Assembly (NCBI RefSeq): GCF_028368935.1
Contig: NZ_JAQNDK010000002.1
Span: forward strand, 1,550,001 to 1,614,000
Direction of reading: 5' to 3'
Origin: Sorangium aterium
GTDB taxonomy: Bacteria; Myxococcota_A; Polyangia; Polyangiales; Polyangiaceae
DNA length: 64,000 nt
Under the pieces are notes generated by a model, which had not been told where the DNA came from, did no database searches, and was given only the letters and a program-made list of their open reading frames with translations. The position numbers were made by a program, and so were the translations under genes. Of the stretch, positions 16,980-26,900 are shown one piece after another; the stretch's first letter is position 1, and each line of letters opens with the position of its first letter.

Positions 16980-17639
16980 TCAGCGCTCGGGGTGCCTCTC
17001 CTCCACGTGGTGCCGTCGACGCTCCACACGATGCTTCTTCGCTGGCTTCGCCGGAGTCGCCGGCCTGACCGTGGCTCCTGCCGTCACCGTCGCCCCCGCC
17101 CTGACCGAGGTTGCCGGTCTGACCGAGGTTGCCGGTCTGACCGAGGTTGCCGGCCTGACCGAGGCCCCCGCTCGGACCGTGGCCGCCGCCCGGACCGTCG
17201 CTGCCGGCCTGACCGTGGTTGGGCGGTGCACGTGGTGATGGTGATGATGGCCGTGTCGCTCGAAGTCGACGCGGTAGCGGACCAGGGCGCGCGGCTCGTC
17301 GCGGTAGTAGACCCAGCCGTGGTGCGACGGGTAGTACCAGCGGCCGTCCACATAGTAGACGTAGGTCCCGCGGTAGTACACGCGCGGGTAGGCCTCGACG
17401 TGGACCGGCGCCGCTGCGATGTGAACGACCGGCTCCTCGTACACCGCGAACTCCTGGTACGTGACGGTCGCATGCGCCGGCGCTGCGGCCCTTGTGTGGA
17501 CTTCTGCCACGCACCCGGTCGCGCCGAGGAGCGCGAGCGCAACGAGCGCGGCCAGCACGGCGAGCCTGCTGCTGCGCTGCTGAGCGCGCGCCGCAGCTCT
17601 GGGGGAGGAAATATCGAGGACTGGCACGTTCATCTCCAT
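16980..17639 (-). CDS. Lipoprotein with hexapeptide tandem repeat tail
   Basis: About 219 residues from the ATG at 17639; a frame extension to 17699 is possible but unlike a signal peptide. A hydrophobic stretch LAVLAALVALALLGATGC gives a lipobox-like Cys, so it is probably anchored in the envelope. A Tyr-rich domain follows (YYRGTYVYYVDGRWYYPS, then GWVYYRDEP), a His run, and a tail of six-residue repeats (TSVRPA and variants), then a basic end. The Tyr-rich pattern occurs in myxobacterial surface proteins of unknown function. It is divergent from the lipoprotein gene at 17789. Confidence 0.65.
   Translation of the reverse strand: MEMNVPVLDISSPRAAARAQQRSSRLAVLAALVALALLGATGCVAEVHTRAAAPAHATVTYQEFAVYEEPVVHIAAAPVHVEAYPRVYYRGTYVYYVDGRWYYPSHHGWVYYRDEPRALVRYRVDFERHGHHHHHHVHRPTTVRPAATVRAAATVRAGASVRPATSVRPATSVRPATSVRAGATVTAGATVRPATPAKPAKKHRVERRRHHVEERHPER
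17101..17172. repeat. 18-base tandem repeat inside the lipoprotein gene
   Basis: CTGACCGAGGTTGCCGGT is repeated at 17101, 17119 and 17137, with a degenerate fourth unit at 17155. On the minus strand it encodes the TSVRPA hexapeptide repeats. The near-identity of units points to recent slippage. Confidence 0.85.
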
Positions 17640-17788
17640 GGGGGGTTCACAGGAGCAACTGCGGTGCCACCCGGCGAAGGCGGAGCGCCGCCGGCGCATC
17701 GCAGCGCGCCGCTCGCTGGTATAGCGCTTGCTGCCGTGCCGCGCATCGGCGCGACAGCGCCAGACTTGGATAAAGGAAGACGACCCCC

Positions 17789-18214
17789 ATGAAACTTTCG
17801 AAGGTGCTCACCGGTCTCGCTGGCTGCGTCCTCGCCACTGCCTCGCTCACGGGGTGCATCGTCGTCGATCATGACGATGACCACGATCACCTCACGCGCG
17901 GCTCGCTCACCGTCGCCCTGACCATCGACGGCAGCCACGACCCGTGGGAGTGCTTCGATCACGACGTGAGCGGGGTCGCGGTCAGCGTCGAGGACGAGGC
18001 GGGCTTCCTCGTCGTCGACGCGGTGGGGGACTGCGATGATCTCGGCCTCACCATCGACGGCCTCTCCGAGGGGTACTATGACGTCGACGTCTGGCTCGTG
18101 GATTTCGACGGAGATCCGATGAGCGATATCGTGCGCGTCGAGAGCGTCGACGTGCTCGACGGCGCCGACACGCTTGTGGAGGTCGACTTCCCGTGGACGT
18201 GGATCGACCCCTGA
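17789..18214 (+). CDS. Small acidic lipoprotein, unknown function
   Basis: A 141-residue lipoprotein precursor. A Lys-containing start and hydrophobic stretch end in the lipobox LTGC. A His/Asp cluster follows (VVDHDDDHDH), then an acidic beta-rich domain with GSLTVALTIDG and VSGVAVSVEDEAG, resembling a single carboxypeptidase-regulatory or transthyretin-like fold. A ribosome binding site AAAGGAAG lies before the ATG. The His/Asp cluster could bind metal, which is inference. No family name is given. Confidence 0.75.
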   Translation: MKLSKVLTGLAGCVLATASLTGCIVVDHDDDHDHLTRGSLTVALTIDGSHDPWECFDHDVSGVAVSVEDEAGFLVVDAVGDCDDLGLTIDGLSEGYYDVDVWLVDFDGDPMSDIVRVESVDVLDGADTLVEVDFPWTWIDP

Positions 18215-18390
18215 CGCGCGCGGCTCGCCTGAGCGACCGCGGGCAGGGGCCTACTCGCCCGCCATCGCGGTCACGAGACCATGGACGCCGTTATTGGATC
18301 GGGTAGGCGGGGTCGCGCTCGGGGAGCTTGGCGCTCGCGGAGGCCGCGAGCAGGCGCCGTCGCCGCCGCCCTGCGGGACATGAAGCCATG

Positions 18391-19707
18391 TTACTGGGAC
18401 TTCTGCGATTCCCCTTGCCGCTGCGCGTAGGCCTGGGGGCCTTGCAGCTGGCTGCCTTGCTGCTGGCCGGGCTGCACCTGGCTCACCTGGCCGCGTTGCT
18501 GCTGGCCAAGCTGGGTGCCCTGCCGCTGTCCGGGCTGCACCTGGCTCACCTGACCGCGTTGCTGCTGGCCGCGTTGCTGCTGCTGGCCGAGCTGGGCGCC
18601 CTGCTGCTGGCCAGGCTGCATCTGGCTGACCTGGCCGCGTTGCTGGTGGCCGCGTTGCTGCTGCTGGCCAGGCTGGATGCCCTGCTGCTGGCCAGGCTGG
18701 ATGCCCTGCTGCTGGCCAGGCTGGATGCCCTGCTGCTGCCCGGTTTGCGCCCAGCCGAACTGGCCGCGTTGCTGCTGGCCGGGCTCGCTGCTTTCCTGCT
18801 GAGCGCGTTGCTGCTGGCCGCCTGCCCGCTGTTCGTTGAGCAGCAAGCAGAACAGTTGCTCGGCCTCTGTCAGGCGCTGCTCGACGTCCGCTCGCATCGC
18901 CTCCACGCGCGATCGGATCTCGGCGTTCTCCGCGTTCGCGACGCGCGGCGTGTCGAGGAGCTCGAGGGCGCGGCGATGGAAGGAGATCTGAGACCAGATG
19001 AAGGCCCTGTCGAACTCGGCGCCTTCCTCCTCTTCCAGCGCTCCGCTCACCTCGGTCGAGCTCTTGTCGAGCTCTCGGCAGCGCGGGCACGACTCCATCT
19101 TGAACCTTGAACCCCTCGAGCCCGCGCCGATCTGCTCGGACTGGGACTGCTCCTCGATGAGCTGCTCGGCGTAGCGCTTCACATCCGGCGACTCGGCCTT
19201 GTCCAAGGCGATCTGCGACAGATCCACCTCCTTCTGGTGGATGAACGAGATCAGCATCGTGAGCTCCGCGTCCGACGGTTGCTGCGTCGCGCCGCTCTGT
19301 CCGCGGCCTCCCTCCCTGCCGCCCTGACTGCCGCTCTGTCCGCGGCCTCCTTGCCTGCCGCCTTGATAGCCGGCCTGCTCGCCGCACATCTGCCTGTCGC
19401 CGGCGCGCTGGCCGCCGGCCCGTTCGCCGCCCTGCCTGCCGCCTTGATGGCCGGGCTGCTCGCGGCCTCCCTGCCTGCCGCCGGCCTGCGCTCGACCGCC
19501 CCTCCCGCCGGCGCCTCGCGCGCCGTCTCGGCCCGTCTGTCCGTGGCTCCTGCCGTCGGGGCCCGTGCCGGCCCTCTCGTGCCCAGCCGTTCCATCGCGA
19601 TCCGCCTCGGCGTCATCGCTGCTGCCGATGCAGCCGCCGGCCCCCGCGAGCACAAAGCTTCCAGCGAACATGATCGCCATGAGGCGACCTGAACGATTGC
19701 CTATCAT
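18391..19707 (-). CDS. Lipoprotein with DUF4142-like helical domain between Gly- and Gln-rich repeats
   Basis: About 438 residues from the ATG at 19707, chosen because AAGGAG lies ten bases upstream; an in-frame start at 19773 has no signal peptide after it. A signal peptide ends in AGAGGC. A Gly/Arg/Gln-rich segment follows (about 30-140). A helical core resembling DUF4142 comes next (ISFIHQKEVDLSQIALDKA, YAEQLIEEQSQSEQ, then SQISFHRRALELLD). The tail is a long Gln-rich region (about 300-438) built from repeats such as GIQPGQQQ and RGQVSQ. Two CxxC-like Cys lie in ESCPRCREL. The Gln-rich part may be disordered or aggregation-prone. Function unknown. Confidence 0.75.
   Translation of the reverse strand: MIGNRSGRLMAIMFAGSFVLAGAGGCIGSSDDAEADRDGTAGHERAGTGPDGRSHGQTGRDGARGAGGRGGRAQAGGRQGGREQPGHQGGRQGGERAGGQRAGDRQMCGEQAGYQGGRQGGRGQSGSQGGREGGRGQSGATQQPSDAELTMLISFIHQKEVDLSQIALDKAESPDVKRYAEQLIEEQSQSEQIGAGSRGSRFKMESCPRCRELDKSSTEVSGALEEEEGAEFDRAFIWSQISFHRRALELLDTPRVANAENAEIRSRVEAMRADVEQRLTEAEQLFCLLLNEQRAGGQQQRAQQESSEPGQQQRGQFGWAQTGQQQGIQPGQQQGIQPGQQQGIQPGQQQQRGHQQRGQVSQMQPGQQQGAQLGQQQQRGQQQRGQVSQVQPGQRQGTQLGQQQRGQVSQVQPGQQQGSQLQGPQAYAQRQGESQKSQ
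18671..18742. repeat. 24-base tandem repeat in the Gln-rich coding region
   Basis: A 24-base unit starting GGCTGGATGCCCTGCTGCTG occurs at 18671, 18695 and 18719 with almost no change; it encodes GIQPGQQQ on the minus strand. Looser CTGCTGG-rich repeats extend from about 18450 to 18830. Confidence 0.85.
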
Positions 19708-20222
19708 TGCTTGCTCCTTGGCCCGACACCGGCGCGCTGTCGCGCTCACCTGCCGGTTATCGGCCCCGAACATCTGGGTTCGGGAAGCGAGGATGGTGAG
19801 CGAGGTGGAGCCCTAAGCCTGCATCGTCATTTCCCCGAGAGCTCCTGCGCCCCTTGCGGGATCGCCGCGAGAGTCGCAGTCCCGCTCGGCGTCGACCCCG
19901 GCCGATGCGCAGCGGCCGGCCCGGCGATCGACCAGGATCCCAAGGACCCGCTCGGGCACTCGCCCGCGCGAGGGCGTGACGCAGTCGGCCGCCGTCCGCC
20001 CGCGCCTGTGCTGCACCGGACAAGGCGCCCGGATACGCCGCCAGGAAGCCGGACATCTCGTGCGCCGACGCGTGCGCCGAGCCGCACGCGCGCCGCGCGC
20101 TGAGGAACCCGCTCGGCCGGGTCGCGCCGCCTTCCGCCGCGCCATCGATGCGCGTAAGCTCCAAGCGACGTCCGCCCGCCCGGCGCCTCGGCCTTCCGCG
20201 AGGCGCCGGTGGCCATCATCTT
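19708..20222. other. Intergenic region between divergent lipoprotein and kinase genes
   Basis: About 515 bases with no convincing gene. The frame that runs into the kinase can start at 20148, but the sequence before 20223 is Arg/Pro-rich and unlike a sensor N-terminus. Promoters for both divergent genes must lie here; none stands out. Confidence 0.4.
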
Positions 20223-22580
20223 ATGAGAACCTCCGCGCACACCGGCCCGTCCCCCGGGCCCGCCGCCCGCGTCGATACGACGGATCTCGAGGCCCTCAAG
20301 CGTGAGCTCGAGCGGCTCCGCGCCGTGGGGTCCCGGGATCGCGGGTGGCTCGACGCCGTGCTCGAGCACAGCCCGCACGGCGTCATCCTCTGCGACGCCT
20401 CCGGGAAGCTCGTCCTGCACAACCGGGCGGCGGAGCGCATCTGGGCCGGCAGCGCCTCGACCGAATCGATCAACGACTGGACGCTTTATCGCGCCTTCCA
20501 CGAGGACGGCCGCCCGTACGAGGCAAAGGACTGGGCCATGGCCCGCGCGATGTCCGCACGGCAGGTCATCGAGAGCGAGGAGACCCGGATTCAGCGCTTC
20601 GACGGCACGTATGGCATGGTCCTCGGGAGCGCCGCGCCCATCATCGGGCCTGGCGGCGAGCTCGAGGGCGGAATCTCGGTGTTCGCCGACATCTCGCGCC
20701 TCAAGCAGGTCGAGGCCGAGCGCGGCGAGCTCGCCGCGCAGCTCACGAGGCGGGTCGAGGAGCTCGATCGCCGCGCCCAGCTCACCCAGGCGCTGCTCGC
20801 GGTCAGCACCGCGCTGAGCGGCGTCGTGACGGTCGAGCAGGTGTCCGCCGCCGTCGTGAGCGACATCCACCGGGTGCTCGGCGCCTCGACGTCGATGGTG
20901 TACACGGCGGACGAGGCGGCAGGCGTCGCGACGCTCGTCGGCCACGCGGGGCTCGAGGAGCAGCGCACGAGCCCTTACGCGCGGGTGCACCTCGACGCCC
21001 GACTGCCGCTCTCGGAGGCGCTCCGGGAGCGCCGCCCCATCTGGGTGGACACGACGCAAAGCCTGCACGCCGCGTACCCCGAGCTCGCGGCCCTGCGGCC
21101 TGTCCGCGACGACGTGAAGGCGCTCGCCGTCCTGCCGATCGTCGCCCACGCGGCGCTGCTGGGCGGGCTCGCGTTCACGTTCGCGAACGAGCGGGCGTGG
21201 AGCCCCGAAGAGCGCGAGTTCCTGCTCAGCGTGGCGGCGCAGTGCGCGTCGGCGCTGGACAGGGCGCGCCTCCTCGAGCGGGAGCGCGAGGCCCGGGCGC
21301 GCGCGGAGATGCTCGCGGCGGAGCTCGAGCGGCAGCAGGCGACGCTCCGCCTCCTGAGCGAGGCGGGCGCCGCGCTCTCCGGCTCGCTCGACGTCGCGTC
21401 GCGGCTCACGCAGCTGACCCACCTGGCGGTCCCCACCCTGGCCGACTGGTGCGCGGTCGACATGCTGAACGGCGATTCCATCGAGCGCGTGGCCGTCCAT
21501 CACTGCGATCCCGCGAAGATCGAGCTCGCCGAGCGCCTCAGGGCGATGGACCCGCCCCGGCCCGACGCCCCGGCGGGCGTGCCGGCGGTGATCCGCGCCG
21601 GCCGCTCCGAGTGGATGGCCGACATCCCCGACGCCGCCATCGAGTCCGCGGCGCAGAGCCCCGAGCACCTGCGCCTGATCCGGTCGCTCGGGCTGAGGTC
21701 GTATGTCGTCGTCCCGCTCCGGGGGCGCGACCGGACCATCGGCGCGCTGACGCTGGTCCACGCGGAGTCGGGACGTCGCTTCAGCGAGGCGGACGTCGCG
21801 CTCGCCGAGGAGCTCGCCAACCGGGTCGCCCTGCTGATCGACAACGCGAGGCGGTTCCAGGAGGCGCAATCGCTCATCCGCGCGCTGGAGCGGACCAACG
21901 CCGAGCTCGACCAGTTCGCGTACGTGACGAGCCACGATCTGAAGGCGCCGCTCCGGGGCATCGCGAGCCTCGCCCAGTGGATCGAGGAGGACCTCTCGGA
22001 CAAGCTCACCGAGGACACGCGCCATCAGATGGAGCTCCTGCGCGGGCGCGTGCGGCGCATGGAGGCCTTGATCGAGGGGATCCTGGCCTACTCCCGCGCC
22101 ACGAGGTTCCGCGAGAAGCCGGAGAGCGTCGACCTCGAGAGGCTGGCGAGGGAGGTGGTCGAGCTCATCGCCCCGAGGCCGCCCGCGCGGGTGACGCTCG
22201 ACGTGCCGCCGGCGACCCTGCGGACCTACAGGGTGCCCTTGCAACAGGTGCTCATGAACCTGATCACCAACGGCCTCAAGCACGCGGGCCGCGAGGACGC
22301 GGCGGTCTCCGTGTCCGCCCGGGAGCAGGGCGACAGGGTCGAGGTCTCCGTGACCGACAACGGGCCTGGTATCGCGCCTGCGTTCCAGGAGAAGGTGTGG
22401 GGGATGTTCCAGACGCTGCAGGCGAGGGACAAGGTGGAGAGCACGGGGATCGGCCTCGCCATCGTGCGAAAGATCGTGGAGAGCCGCGGCGGTCGGGCGT
22501 CGGTGGAGTCGGACGGCAAGAGCGGCGCGACGTTCCGGTTCACGTGGCCCAGAAAAGAAGAGGCGGAGGGCACCGCGTAG
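20223..22580 (+). CDS. PAS-GAF-GAF sensor histidine kinase
   Basis: A 785-residue soluble kinase from the ATG at 20223. Order: PAS (about 35-160, SPHGVILCDASGKLVLHN to VFADISRLKQ), coiled coil, GAF (about 190-345), coiled coil, second GAF (about 365-540), HisKA with VTSHDLKAPLRGI (H571), and HATPase_c with NLITNGLKH, DNGPGIA and TGIGLAI. There is no receiver or membrane segment. The kinase core is very close to the second core of the hybrid kinase at 37643-41098 (shared LDQFAY, SHDLKAPLRGIA and LLRGRVRR), so they are paralogues. No response regulator is adjacent. The start could also be 20148. Confidence 0.92.
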   Translation: MRTSAHTGPSPGPAARVDTTDLEALKRELERLRAVGSRDRGWLDAVLEHSPHGVILCDASGKLVLHNRAAERIWAGSASTESINDWTLYRAFHEDGRPYEAKDWAMARAMSARQVIESEETRIQRFDGTYGMVLGSAAPIIGPGGELEGGISVFADISRLKQVEAERGELAAQLTRRVEELDRRAQLTQALLAVSTALSGVVTVEQVSAAVVSDIHRVLGASTSMVYTADEAAGVATLVGHAGLEEQRTSPYARVHLDARLPLSEALRERRPIWVDTTQSLHAAYPELAALRPVRDDVKALAVLPIVAHAALLGGLAFTFANERAWSPEEREFLLSVAAQCASALDRARLLEREREARARAEMLAAELERQQATLRLLSEAGAALSGSLDVASRLTQLTHLAVPTLADWCAVDMLNGDSIERVAVHHCDPAKIELAERLRAMDPPRPDAPAGVPAVIRAGRSEWMADIPDAAIESAAQSPEHLRLIRSLGLRSYVVVPLRGRDRTIGALTLVHAESGRRFSEADVALAEELANRVALLIDNARRFQEAQSLIRALERTNAELDQFAYVTSHDLKAPLRGIASLAQWIEEDLSDKLTEDTRHQMELLRGRVRRMEALIEGILAYSRATRFREKPESVDLERLAREVVELIAPRPPARVTLDVPPATLRTYRVPLQQVLMNLITNGLKHAGREDAAVSVSAREQGDRVEVSVTDNGPGIAPAFQEKVWGMFQTLQARDKVESTGIGLAIVRKIVESRGGRASVESDGKSGATFRFTWPRKEEAEGTA

Positions 22581-22643
22581 CCACCGCGCCTGCCAGGCGG
22601 CTCGGAAGCGTGCAATCCTTCGCAGACGCGGGGGACGAGGTGC

Positions 22644-23855
22644 TCAGTTCGAGGGCTTCGGCATCTGGAACACCACGCCTTCCTCTTCGGCCTCTAGGTC
22701 GTTGACGTTCCAGTAGATGGATCCGCAGTCGACGGCGATCTCGAAGAAGTACGGCTGCCCGGTCGCGAGGGTGACCGTGTCGCCCTTGCCGAGGTGTGCC
22801 CTCCGCACCTCGCCTTGCCCCTCGCTGTTCATGTAAACGGTCCAGTAGACGAACTCGTCATCCACCGTGAGCGACTTGGCGACGGCCTGCGTGTCGACCG
22901 TCGTGGTGAAGGGCGGGGCGCTCGGCGCCGCGTCCGTCGCCTTCGACTGGATCGCGCCGGCGTTGTCGGTCACCCAGTGCACGACGCCGTTGGCGAGGAC
23001 CAGCTCGGTCGGGTTGCCATTCGTCTCCGCGAAGACCTCGGCGGCGGCGCCAAGCGGGTCCTTCGTCTTGCGCAGGATCTGGCGCGCCAAGTAGTCCGAC
23101 CAGTAGACGTGCGTCGCGTCGACGGCGACGCCGATCGGGCGGTCGCTGGAGGCGACCAGCTCGGCGATAGCCTGGCTGCCGTCGGCCTTGGCTCGCCAGA
23201 CGGCCGCGGGCGACTGCGTCGCCCAGTAGACGCTGTCGCCGAAGGAGGCGATCCGGCCGAAGGCCGTGGCCGCCGGCTCGCCTTCCTGCAGGGGGACCTG
23301 CGCGATCTGGATCGGGCTGGAGCTCGGCGGCTCGATGGAGATCCCCAGCACGTCTCCGTTGCTCCAGTTGATCCACGAGAGCTGCCCGCCCGAGTAGGTG
23401 ACCCAGGCGGTGTCGCCGAACCCGTAGGTGCCCGGGAGCGTGCGCGCGGCCCCGCCGTCCTTCGGGATGGCGACGATGGCCTGGTTGTTGGCCAGGAGCA
23501 CGAGATCCCGCGTGACCGCCATCCCCTTCACGTTGGAGCCGAGCTCTCCTGGCATTCGCGTTACGGGGCACTCCCCCGCGGCGCAGCTCGACGGGGGACA
23601 CGAGGGCGTGCCCCCGGCGCTGCCGCCGGCGCCGTCGCCGCCATCACCGTCACCGCCGGTGCCATCACCTCCGTCACCGCCGGCGCCCGACGTCGTCTGG
23701 GCAGAGCCACCGTCCCCGGATCCGGTGCTCGTCGTCGTCGAGGAAGCGGAGGACGCGCCCTCCGTGCCAGGCTCGATGCCGAAAATGAGATTGCAACCAG
23801 TGCCCGCCGCCGCGAGCGCGAGCAGGGCGCAGGGCAAAGCGATCTTGCTGTGCAT
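22644..23855 (-). CDS. Lipoprotein with beta-propeller-like repeats
   Basis: A 403-residue precursor. The signal peptide ends in AAAGTGC, then comes a Gly/Ser/Thr/Asp low-complexity linker (about 25-80) typical of exported myxobacterial proteins. A Cys-containing motif (CPPSSCAAGECPVT) leads to a domain of repeated blades with Trp/Tyr-rich strands (SGGQLSWINWSNGD, DSVYWATQSP, THVYWSDYLARQ, EFVYWTVYM, GSIYWNVND). This resembles low-density-lipoprotein-receptor YWTD-type or DUF5050-like propellers, which bind partners at the cell surface. The ligand is unknown. It lies 83 bases downstream of the nuclease gene on the same strand, but the functions seem unrelated. Confidence 0.75.
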   Translation of the reverse strand: MHSKIALPCALLALAAAGTGCNLIFGIEPGTEGASSASSTTTSTGSGDGGSAQTTSGAGGDGGDGTGGDGDGGDGAGGSAGGTPSCPPSSCAAGECPVTRMPGELGSNVKGMAVTRDLVLLANNQAIVAIPKDGGAARTLPGTYGFGDTAWVTYSGGQLSWINWSNGDVLGISIEPPSSSPIQIAQVPLQEGEPAATAFGRIASFGDSVYWATQSPAAVWRAKADGSQAIAELVASSDRPIGVAVDATHVYWSDYLARQILRKTKDPLGAAAEVFAETNGNPTELVLANGVVHWVTDNAGAIQSKATDAAPSAPPFTTTVDTQAVAKSLTVDDEFVYWTVYMNSEGQGEVRRAHLGKGDTVTLATGQPYFFEIAVDCGSIYWNVNDLEAEEEGVVFQMPKPSN

Positions 23856-23938
23856 GGTGGAGTGTATACATCCCCGGCGACGCCCGCGGCGATCGGGGGC
23901 CGCCGCCTGGGGGCGACGCTTCCGTGCGACACGCGCGT

Positions 23939-26900
23939 TCACGCGAGCCGGCGGAGCTGCTCCAGACGCCGCCGCGGCTCGATGTCGCGCCGCTTGATCT
24001 TCCCGGTCCTGAGCTCCTCGTAGGGCCCGCACACCGGCCGGTAATCGCACTGCGCGCATGCCCCCTCCGCCGGCATCGGCAGGAGGGCCGCCTTGTCGAT
24101 CGCGTCCCCGATGATCCCTGCCACCTGGGCGGCCGCGTCGCGCGCCCGCGCGTCCAGGTAGATCGGCACCTCCGTGAACCCGCCGGCGGAGGTGCAGTAA
24201 TAGAGCCGCCCGGACTCGACCTGCGTGCCCGGGGGCATGAGCTTCTCCAGCGCGAGCGCGTAGAGGACCGGCTGGAGCGTGCCGCCGCCGCTCACGACCG
24301 CGTCGCGCGGCGCCCGCGCCTTGCCTGTCTTGTAGTCGGTGGCCCGCATCGCTCCCCACACGCTCCGCTCGACAAGGTCGATCGAGCCACGGAGCCGGAC
24401 GCCGCAGTCGAGCTCCACGGGCGCGTCCGAGCTCCCCGGATCGCGGATGGCGAGGCGGCGCGGCAGCCCGAACGACAGCTCGAAATGGATCGGCTCCCAG
24501 TCGCGGTCCTCCGCGGCGCGCCGCAGCCACTCCCGGAGGTCGGCCCGCACCGACGCGATGCCGTCATCCCACACGCGTCGGATCGCCGGCGCGAGCTCGT
24601 CCGCGTAGCGCGCGGCGACGCGGTCGAGCGCCCGATCGAGCTCGGCCCGCGCCTCGTCGAGCGAGGGCAGGCCGAGCGGCAGCTTGCCCGCGTCGCGCAG
24701 GGCGACCAGCACCTCGTAGAGCACGTCGTGCACGAGCCGGCCGCGCTGGAGCGGATCGAGCTCCTCGATCGCCTCGGGCGCCGGGCGCGGGGCGAGCTTG
24801 TGCACGGCGTAGAGGAAGAAGCGGTAAGGGCACGCGGCGAAGTGCTGGAGGGCGGTCGGCGAGAACGACCTGCGCTCGAACGCGTGCTTCGCGAGCGCCT
24901 CGCGCGCCTCCGCGATCGGCTTGAACAGCCCGTCGGCGGTCGTCCAGCCAGGGATCCAGCGCCGCGCGCGGAACCGGAGCGCCCGCGCGAGGTGGGGGTT
25001 GGCGTTGAGCAGGTAGCGCGCGGTGCCGACCGTCTGCGCCTCCGGCAGGCTGAAGAGCGTCTCGAGCAGCGCGAGATCGTGCTCGGCCGCGTCGATGGCG
25101 TCCTCGGGCCGCGCGGGCGCGGGCCAGCCGATGCGCGCGGCGCCGCCCTGCTCGGCGCGGCGCTCGAGCTCGCCGAAGCCGGGCAGCCTGCCCTCGGCCG
25201 CGCGCAGGAGCTCGAGGCCGTAGAACGAAGGCACTCGAGGGCGGGACTGATCCATGTCCACGCGCGGGTACGACACGACGAGCCGCTGGCGGGCCGCGCC
25301 GACCGCGAGCCGGAGCGCGAGGCGCTCGCGCGCCACGCGGTCGTCGCTCGTGTCGAGGCCCGAGTCGCCCCCGGCGATCGCCCGTCGGAGGGCGTCGCGG
25401 AGGATCGGGTCCTCGACGACCTTCTGCGGGAAGATCCGCTCGGCGAGCCCGGGGACGAAGACCACGTCGAACGAGCGCCCGCGGGCGCCCTCGATGGGCG
25501 AGACGAAGAGGCGCCCGTCGCGGCGGGCGGCCGGTGGCAGCACGAGGTCGGTGAGGCGGCGCGAGAGGCAGAGGCGGATCTCGCCGAGGTCCACCGGTCC
25601 GACGTGGGCCATCGGCGCGAGCTCGGCGAGCACCGCGAGCACGCGCTCGGGCCGCCGGAGCGCGCGCGTCGCGAGGGCCGAGAGGCGGCGCTGCCACTCG
25701 CCGAAGGTCGCGCGCTCGCCCGGGCTGGGCAGCGCCGCGAGCAGCGGCAGCGCGAAGGCGCGCAGGGCCGAGAGGTCCGCGAGCGTCCGCGCGATGCGCG
25801 CGGCGTCGCGATCCTCGGGGGCGCGTGCGAGCTCCAGCCGGAGCTCCCGCTCGAAGCCGGAGAGCCGCGCCTCCCACCGATCGAGCCCGCCGATCACCGC
25901 CGCGTCGACGAGGATGCGCTCCCAGCGCCGCGGGGCGCGCAGGGTGCCGTCGTGCACGGGGGCGTCGCGGCCCTGGGCTGTCGGATCGGGGGGGTGGGCT
26001 GTCGGATCGGGGGTTGTGGCTGTCGGATCGGGGGGATGGGCCGTCGGACCGGGGTTGAGGGTCGTCGGACCGGGGTTGGGGGCCGTCGGACCGGGGTTGA
26101 GGGTCGCCGGACCGGGGTTGGGAGCCGTCGGACCGGGGTTGAGGGTCGTCGGATTGAAGCTTTTCCCGGGCGGATCGAACCCGAGATCTTCCCCCGCCAT
26201 GTCGTCGTCCGGAGGCGCCTCGTCGAGGCTGCCGCGCAGGAGCTCGGGGAAGAGGTCGTCGTCTGGCGGCACCCAGCGGTCGGCCTCGGGCGCGGCGGGC
26301 GGCGGCTCGCCCGCGGGCGTCGCGTCGGGGACCTGCCCGAGCGAGAGGTACTCGGCGAAGCGCGACGCCGACAGGTGCTCGGCGGCGCACGCGAGCAGCG
26401 CGAGCAATGCGCGGCCCGCCGGGTCGGGTTGCACCGAGCCCTGCGCGAAGTGCGCGGGGATCCCGGCCCGGCGCAGCGCCTCGACGAGGTGCGCGCGGTA
26501 CTGCTCGGGCGCGCGCAGGAGGATCGCCATCCGCTCGAACGGCACACCGTGGGCGGCCTCGCGCAGCGCGATGCGCGCGAGCTCCACGCACTCCCGGCTC
26601 TCGCCGGGTGCGGAGAGGATCTCGACCTCGTCACCGAGCCCGGGGGCCTCGTCGTTCAGCGGATCGAACAGGTGCTCCTGCAGGCGCGCGAGCGAGGTGC
26701 TGGGCGCCACCGGCGGCAGCTCGTCGCCCGCGCCGTCGTCGTCGCCGTCGTCCACGCCATTGCCCGCGCCGGCGCCGTCGTGCGCGGCCGAGACCGCGGT
26801 CAGCGAGACCCGCCGCGGCGGCGATCGGAGCGCCGCCTGCAGGTGGCGCAGCGACGCGGCGTCGCCGGCCGGAACGGTGGCGAGCGCGTCCGGCGAGCGC

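Noticed and set aside
18328-19110. Leu/Ala-rich plus-strand frame that looks like a membrane protein
   Set aside because: The hydrophobic text is the reverse reading of the CTG-rich Gln repeats of the lipoprotein gene.
25978-26157. Tandem repeats considered as a CRISPR array
   Set aside because: Unit is 21 bases with no spacers, keeps the protein frame, and no cas gene is near.
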